Shown piece by piece: positions 41,050 through 46,233 of a DNA stretch of 46,233 bases. Source of the DNA: Colwellia sp. (lineage in GTDB: Bacteria; Pseudomonadota; Gammaproteobacteria; Enterobacterales; Alteromonadaceae). Each line of letters starts with the position of its first letter. The first letter of the stretch is position 1. The stretch is from contig JADGDH010000007.1 of the NCBI GenBank assembly GCA_016745015.1, forward strand, positions 1-46,233, in the 5' to 3' direction. A model generated the notes under the pieces. That model made no database searches, was not told the DNA's origin, and was given only the letters and a program-made list of their open reading frames with translations. The position numbers and the translations under genes are program-made.

Positions 41050-41712
41050 CTATGCATGTCCAATCTCAGATGATAAATGAGCTATATCTATTCCGAGTTT
41101 TTCAGTCGATTTTTGCCAACGCTGTTCTATAGGGGTATTAAAAAGAATATCGCTGTCAGCATCAATAGTTAACCAAGAGTTAGCTTGTAATTCCGCTTCT
41201 AATTGACCAGGTCCCCAACCAGCATAACCAAGTGTGACCATAAATTGGTCTGGGGCTTTTTCTGTTCCTAATGCCATTAAGATATCTTTTGATGTGGTGA
41301 TCATTATTTCTTCACTCAAAGCGAGGGAGCTTTTCCAGCCAGATTGCGTACGATGTAAAACAAAGCCACGATTTTGAGATATAGGGCCGCCAGAAAGTAC
41401 TAATTGTTCTAAACTGTTATCTAACAAAATGTTATCAGTAACACTTTTTGTTCCAGATAAAGGCTCTTGCTTAGTTTGCTTGTCATTTTTGTCATCAGAT
41501 GTTTGGCTAGTTGTATTTTTATTATTTTCTTCGTGATCATTCTCTTCAATTTGCTTTAATAAATCATGTAAGGTGATATTGACAGGCATATTGATAATTA
41601 AGCCCATAGCACCTTCATCATTATGTTCACAAATGTAAGTGACGGTTTTATTGAAATAATCATCAGCTAATGCGGGCATAGCAATTAAAAATTGGTTCTC
41701 TAAAGTTTTCAT
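41050..41712 (-). CDS. YqgE/AlgH family protein
   Basis: LENQFLIAMPALADDYFNKTVTYICEHNDEGAMGLIIN; VLSGGPISQNRGFVLH; LGYAGWGPGQLE. Confidence 0.94.
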   Translation of the reverse strand: MKTLENQFLIAMPALADDYFNKTVTYICEHNDEGAMGLIINMPVNITLHDLLKQIEENDHEENNKNTTSQTSDDKNDKQTKQEPLSGTKSVTDNILLDNSLEQLVLSGGPISQNRGFVLHRTQSGWKSSLALSEEIMITTSKDILMALGTEKAPDQFMVTLGYAGWGPGQLEAELQANSWLTIDADSDILFNTPIEQRWQKSTEKLGIDIAHLSSEIGHA

Positions 41713-41763
41713 TTGGTTACCTTATGAACTTGAATACACACTGTTGCATTATAAGTTTATGTA

Positions 41764-42738
41764 CTATTTATTTATGTTAATGTTTTCTTCAATGGCATCC
41801 ATTAATTTACCACTAATATTAATAGGGTAGGCGGCTTCTATTTCACGTATACAGGTTGGACTAGTAACGTTGATTTCAGTAACCTTGTCACCAATGATAT
41901 CTAAACCAACAAAAAATAATCCACGTTTTTTAAGGTCGGGTGCAATTGTTTCGGCTATGAGTTTATCAGTTGGACTTAAAGGTCTAGCTACACCTCTACC
42001 ACCTGCTGCTAAATTACCACGTGTTTCACCTTGCGCAGGAATACGTGCTAAGCAATAGGGCATTGGCTCGCCGTTTACAATAAGAATACGTTTGTCACCA
42101 TCAACAATTTCAGGCATATATTCTTGTACCATAGCGTATTGTTGGCCGTGATCGGTTAAAGTTTCTATGATTACGCCAACATTGGCATCATCTTCTTTAA
42201 TACGGAAGATGGATGACCCGCCCATACCGTCAAGAGGTTTGATAATGATGTCTTTTAATTCTTGGTGAAAAGCTCTAATTTGAGTGTCATTTCTGGTTAC
42301 TAAAGTACGTGGTGTTAAGTCAGCAAACCAAGCAGTAAATAGTTTTTCGTTACAATCACGTAAACTTTGTGGTTTGTTAACAATAAGTGTTCCTTCAACC
42401 TCGGCTCGTTCTAGCATATAAGTAGCGTAAATGTATTCAGTATCAAACGGAGGATCTTTGCGCATTAAAATAGCATCAAGCTCACTTAGTGCAATATCTT
42501 GCTGATCAGATAATTCGTACCAATGCTTAGCATCGTCAAACACTTTGATTTTTTGAGTGTTGGCACGCGCTTTACCACGGTCAAGATATAAGTCTTGCAT
42601 TTCCATATAATAAATTTCATAACCACGTTTCTGGGCTTCAAGCATCATCGCCATGGATGAATCTTTAGCAACTTTTACTTGTGAAATTGGATCCATCACA
42701 ATACCGAGTTTTATTTTTTTAGATTGTATTGTTGTCAT
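41764..42738 (-). CDS. gshB: Glutathione synthase
   Basis: LGIVMDPISQVKVAKDSSMAMMLEAQ, ILMRKDPPFDTEYIYATY, KPLDGMGGSSIFRI motifs. Confidence 0.96.
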   Translation of the reverse strand: MTTIQSKKIKLGIVMDPISQVKVAKDSSMAMMLEAQKRGYEIYYMEMQDLYLDRGKARANTQKIKVFDDAKHWYELSDQQDIALSELDAILMRKDPPFDTEYIYATYMLERAEVEGTLIVNKPQSLRDCNEKLFTAWFADLTPRTLVTRNDTQIRAFHQELKDIIIKPLDGMGGSSIFRIKEDDANVGVIIETLTDHGQQYAMVQEYMPEIVDGDKRILIVNGEPMPYCLARIPAQGETRGNLAAGGRGVARPLSPTDKLIAETIAPDLKKRGLFFVGLDIIGDKVTEINVTSPTCIREIEAAYPINISGKLMDAIEENININK

Positions 42739-42756
42739 TTCTTATCCTATATAAAT

Positions 42757-43503
42757 TTATGCTAAATCACCAAAACGGCACTGCAATGCTGTAATCGCGG
42801 TAAGTGCCGCAGTTTCTGTTCGGAGTACTCTTGGGCCCAGTAAAATATCTTGAAAATCAGCTTGTTTTGCTTGGCTTATTTCTTCGTCACTTAATCCACC
42901 TTCAGGGCCAACTAACAGCCTAACTCGCTGCTTATTGTTAGAGTTATCAACTGGTAATGACATAATAGAATGCTTAGCTTTTGGGTGTAAATTTAGTTTT
43001 AGCGCGTTAGTTTCTTGATTTAACCAGCCTTGAAGAGTCATAGGCTCTGCAACTTCTGGCACAATACAACGGCCACTTTGCTCACAAGCACTGATGACAA
43101 CTTTTTGCCATTGATCACGCTTTTTGGCTAAACGTTCAGATGATAACTTTACTCCGCAACGTTCGGTAAATAATGGTGTGATTTTATTTACGCCAAGCTC
43201 TACTGATTTTTGTAAAGTGAAGTCCATGCGATCACCGCGAGAAATTCCTTGCCCTAAATGAATATTCAATGGTGATTCATTTGTGATCGCATCTTGACTA
43301 ACTATTCTTACGCTAGCATATTTTTTTTTTACTTCTACTAATTTAGCTGTGTACTGATAAGCATTATTACCATTAAAAAGAGCAACGGTATCACCTTCAT
43401 TCAAACGTAACACTCTGATCATATGACCAAAGGCATCATCAGATAGTTTTAATGTTTCATTTAAAATAAGTTTACTATTTTGATAAATGCGTGTTTTATG
43501 CAT
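42757..43503 (-). CDS. rsmE: 16S rRNA (uracil1498-N3)-methyltransferase
   Basis: RIYQ start, HMIRVLRLNEGD, VGPEGGLSDEEI, LGPRVLRTETAALTAI motifs; start taken at internal Met. Confidence 0.94.
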   Translation of the reverse strand: MHKTRIYQNSKLILNETLKLSDDAFGHMIRVLRLNEGDTVALFNGNNAYQYTAKLVEVKKKYASVRIVSQDAITNESPLNIHLGQGISRGDRMDFTLQKSVELGVNKITPLFTERCGVKLSSERLAKKRDQWQKVVISACEQSGRCIVPEVAEPMTLQGWLNQETNALKLNLHPKAKHSIMSLPVDNSNNKQRVRLLVGPEGGLSDEEISQAKQADFQDILLGPRVLRTETAALTAITALQCRFGDLA

Positions 43504-43600
43504 GTCTTTTAATATTGACCAAAAAATTATTTTCGATGAATAAAAGATAAGGGCAGAAGCAATAAAAAACAATGTTAGATATTAACTATTTTTAAAAATA

Positions 43601-43632
43601 AAAAACCAGCATTTCTAGATGGATGCTGGCTT
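43601..43632 (-). terminator. Rho-independent terminator of metK
   Basis: CCAGCAT...ATGCTGG inverted repeat; minus strand continues into TTTTTT. Confidence 0.85.
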
Positions 43633-43670
43633 GGGTTTTATATTGTTTTTATCTGAACAGGTGGAATAAG

Positions 43671-44858
43671 TTATATCCCAGCTGATCTGCGTAAATCATC
43701 TGCTTTATCAGTTTTTTCCCAACTAAAAGCGGTAAAAGTATCATCGCCAACAGTCATTGCAAATGGTTCACGACCAAAATGACCGTATGCTGCTGTTTGT
43801 TGATACATAGGATGTAATAAATCTAACATTTTAGTGATACCGTAAGGACGTAAATCAAAATGTTCACGCACTAGCTCAACTAAACGTTCTTCGCTAACTT
43901 TTCCTGTGCCAAATGTATCAATTGATATTGATGTTGGTTCGGCAACACCAATAGCATATGATATTTGAATTTCACAGCGATCAGCAAGACCTGCGGCAAC
44001 GATATTTTTAGCAACATAACGACCAGCATAAGCTGCGCTACGATCAACTTTTGATGGATCTTTGCCAGAAAATGCTCCACCGCCATGACGTGCCATGCCG
44101 CCATAGGTATCAACAATGATTTTTCTACCTGTTAAGCCACAGTCGCCTACGGGGCCGCCAATCACAAAACGACCAGTAGGATTGATAAAGTATTTAGTAT
44201 CTTTGGTTAATAGCTCGGCTGGGAGAACATGTTTAATAATATTCTCCATTACCGCATTAACTAAATCTTCTTGCTTAATGTCAGGGTTATGTTGAGTTGA
44301 AAGCACAACCGTATCAATAGCAACAGGTTTATTATCTTCATAAATGAAAGTCACTTGTGATTTTGCATCGGGACGCAACCAAGGAAGAATGCCTGATTTA
44401 CGCGCTTCAGCTTGACGTTCAACTAATCTATGCGAGTAATATAACGGTGCAGGCATTAAGGTTTCAGTTTCGTTAGTCGCATAGCCAAACATTAAGCCTT
44501 GATCACCGGCTCCTTGATCTTCAGGTTTAGAGCGATCTACGCCTTGGGCTATTTCTGGAGATTGTTGACCAATTAAGTTCATTATGCCACAAGTTTCACC
44601 GTCAAAGCCGACATCTGAAGATGTGTAACCAATATTACTAATTACGTTACGAGTGATCTTTTCTAAATCAACCCATGCATTCGTACTTACTTCGCCTGAA
44701 ATTATTGCTACACCAGTTTTAACCATGGTTTCGCAAGCAACACGGGCAAATTTATCTTTGGCAATAATAGCATCTAAAACCGCATCAGAAATCTGATCGG
44801 CTATTTTATCTGGATGACCTTCTGAAACAGATTCAGAAGTAAAATAATGTGTAGACAT
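43671..44858 (-). CDS. metK: S-adenosylmethionine synthetase
   Basis: [52 protein letters not shown] motifs. Confidence 0.97.
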   Translation of the reverse strand: MSTHYFTSESVSEGHPDKIADQISDAVLDAIIAKDKFARVACETMVKTGVAIISGEVSTNAWVDLEKITRNVISNIGYTSSDVGFDGETCGIMNLIGQQSPEIAQGVDRSKPEDQGAGDQGLMFGYATNETETLMPAPLYYSHRLVERQAEARKSGILPWLRPDAKSQVTFIYEDNKPVAIDTVVLSTQHNPDIKQEDLVNAVMENIIKHVLPAELLTKDTKYFINPTGRFVIGGPVGDCGLTGRKIIVDTYGGMARHGGGAFSGKDPSKVDRSAAYAGRYVAKNIVAAGLADRCEIQISYAIGVAEPTSISIDTFGTGKVSEERLVELVREHFDLRPYGITKMLDLLHPMYQQTAAYGHFGREPFAMTVGDDTFTAFSWEKTDKADDLRRSAGI

Positions 44859-44883
44859 AAAACCTCAAAAAACAGGTAATAAA

Positions 44884-44901
44884 ACACTCAAGATTGAGTG
44901 T
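44884..44901 (-). terminator. Hairpin between murI and metK (terminator or leader element)
   Basis: Perfect ACACTCAA-GA-TTGAGTGT; minus strand followed by TTTTATT. Confidence 0.5.
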
Positions 44902-44951
44902 GATTTAATTGTCGCTAAGTGTAGCGGTTTTGATTAAGTAGATAAAGGTTT

Positions 44952-44967
44952 TTACGTCTAGACGGCT
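44952..44967. promoter_or_regulatory. Putative MetJ operator (two adjacent met boxes) upstream of metK
   Basis: TTACGTCT-AGACGGCT, two 8-mers resembling AGACGTCT, sharing perfect palindrome CGTCTAGACG. Confidence 0.6.
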
Positions 44968-45760
44968 AAAATAATTTGAATGATACTTCTTGATCTAATA
45001 AATTTGTGCATAAGCTATCTAAAAGTAATGATGGTTTTGAACTAAAGAACTCTATGCTAGTGGGGTTATTAACGGTAGTGCAGAGCTGGTTTTTTTGCAA
45101 TTGACGTTGTAATTGATTCGTTACAGGTATTGCAGTATCTATAATTTTGATGTTATTACCACAGGATTTTTCAATTTTCTTTAGTAAAAAAGGGTAATGG
45201 GTACAACCCAGTACAATTGTATCTACCTCTTTTTTTAATAATGGAATTAAGTACTTATTAAGTAACACTTCACATTGCAGAGTATCCATATCGCCTTGTT
45301 CAATGAGTTCAACTAAACCAGGGCAAGGCTGAATAATAACTTCTGCTCCACTGGAAAATTTATCAATTAAGGTTAAAAAACGTGGGTTTTTTGCGGTGGC
45401 CTGAGTAACTAATACACCTATTTTCTTATTTTTACTATTAATTGTTGCAGGCTTTATAGCAGGTTCAACGCCAATAATAGGAATGGCTATTTGGTTTCTT
45501 AATTGCTCTATCGTATTAACTGTTGCTGTGTTACAAGCAACAACCAAAGCTTTTATTTTCTGTTGCAACAGCTTTTCAGCAACAGAGTTGACCCTTTCTA
45601 TAATAGAGTGTGCAGTTTTATTTCCGTAAGGAGAATACAGTGTATCTGCAACATAGATAATTTTCTCATAAGGTAGTTGTTGCTTTATATGTTTAGTAAT
45701 AGATAAGCCACCTATCCCTGAGTCAAATATCCCTATTGGTTGGTTATTCACTAAAGTCAT
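44966..45760 (-). CDS. murI: Glutamate racemase
   Basis: IGIFDSGIGGLSI, YVADTLYSPYGNK, VVACNTATV, VLGCTHYPFL motifs. Confidence 0.95.
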   Translation of the reverse strand: MTLVNNQPIGIFDSGIGGLSITKHIKQQLPYEKIIYVADTLYSPYGNKTAHSIIERVNSVAEKLLQQKIKALVVACNTATVNTIEQLRNQIAIPIIGVEPAIKPATINSKNKKIGVLVTQATAKNPRFLTLIDKFSSGAEVIIQPCPGLVELIEQGDMDTLQCEVLLNKYLIPLLKKEVDTIVLGCTHYPFLLKKIEKSCGNNIKIIDTAIPVTNQLQRQLQKNQLCTTVNNPTSIEFFSSKPSLLLDSLCTNLLDQEVSFKLF

Positions 45761-45908
45761 ATTATTGTACTTGTCGTAGTTGTGTTTTCGAGAAAGAGTA
45801 AATTGTAAATTTATATTGTAGAGGAATTAATGTTGATAGTTTATATGGATTTCTACCATGAAAGTAAAGCTCTTATTAGAATTGAAAAATACAATACTGA
45901 ATAAAAAT

Positions 45909-46090
45909 AGCTCTTCCAAGGTGCCGCAGTTAACCGTAGTCCTGAACACCGTGTGTTCAGGGCGGAAGTATCACTTTAACCGTAGGCTTCCTGATACAAG
46001 CCAGGCTTGCACAATAGCTAATAATCAACTTCCTAAGGTAAAACTTATCGGCTCAGGGACATAGTCACTTACAAACACCCCAGAAGAAAT
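45909..46090 (-). ncRNA. ssrS: 6S RNA
   Basis: Minus strand contains TGTTTGTAAGTGACTATGTCCCTGAGCCGATAA (cf. E. coli 6S TGTTCGCAAGCGGGCCAGTCCCCTGAGCCGATA), a CCTGAACACACGGTGTTCAGG hairpin and closing-stem halves CTTCTGGGGTG/CACCTTGGAAG; TATAAT just upstream (46099-46094). Confidence 0.88.
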
Positions 46091-46233
46091 TTTATTATAA
46101 CTTAAATTTAATTTGGAATAAGTTTTTTTTAACGGTTTTGACTTGCTTGCTTATTATTTAACTACTCCCATACTTAATTTATCTCAAGTTTAGTATATTA
46201 AAGATACGTTTAGTTTAATTTATCTTCGAACAA

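Noticed and set aside
43880-44116. 78-aa ORF within metK in another frame
   Set aside because: Alternate-frame artefact in a highly conserved gene.
45858-46064. 68-aa plus-strand ORF (MKVKLLLELKNTILNKN...)
   Set aside because: Antisense to the 6S RNA gene; no protein-like features.
1-46233. Prophage, transposon, toxin-antitoxin or defence island
   Set aside because: No integrase, transposase, capsid, restriction or TA-like proteins in the ORF track; gene content is core metabolic and regulatory.

Overview
This 46.2 kb, AT-rich window looks like a gammaproteobacterial chromosome, probably Alteromonadales and Colwellia/Thalassotalea-like (inferred from protein similarity by eye). It carries mostly core genes: tadA-hemW-rdgB-DUF4426-yggT-proC-yggS; pilT/pilU; an aldehyde dehydrogenase; a DUF47-Pit phosphate transport pair; an OxyR-like regulator; glyoxylate shunt genes (glcB, aceA) flanking a LysR-LrgAB unit; fba/pgk/rdgC; a porin-phoB-phoR group; gcvR, a PilZ protein and ettA; a CZB chemoreceptor; an ArsR-linked RND pump next to DUF2892, rhodanese and DsbA-like genes; lysA; ruvX-yqgE-gshB-rsmE-metK-murI; and a 6S RNA gene at the right edge. 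RNA genes are a partial, possibly aberrant tRNA-Pro, a tRNA-Arg(UCU), and 6S RNA on the minus strand (not in the ORF track; a spurious 68-aa ORF covers it). The best leads are: (i) a Pho regulon readable from sequence, with Pho boxes before DUF47-pit, before the porin (tandemly duplicated) and before phoB, plus a PhoR lacking the usual membrane-anchor region; (ii) an ArsR repressor with persulfide-sensor-like cysteine spacing next to RND, rhodanese and DUF2892 genes; (iii) LrgAB between the glyoxylate-cycle genes, suggesting a C2/C3 carboxylate transporter; (iv) a MetJ-like operator upstream of metK. I saw no CRISPR array, prophage, transposase or clearly novel defence system.
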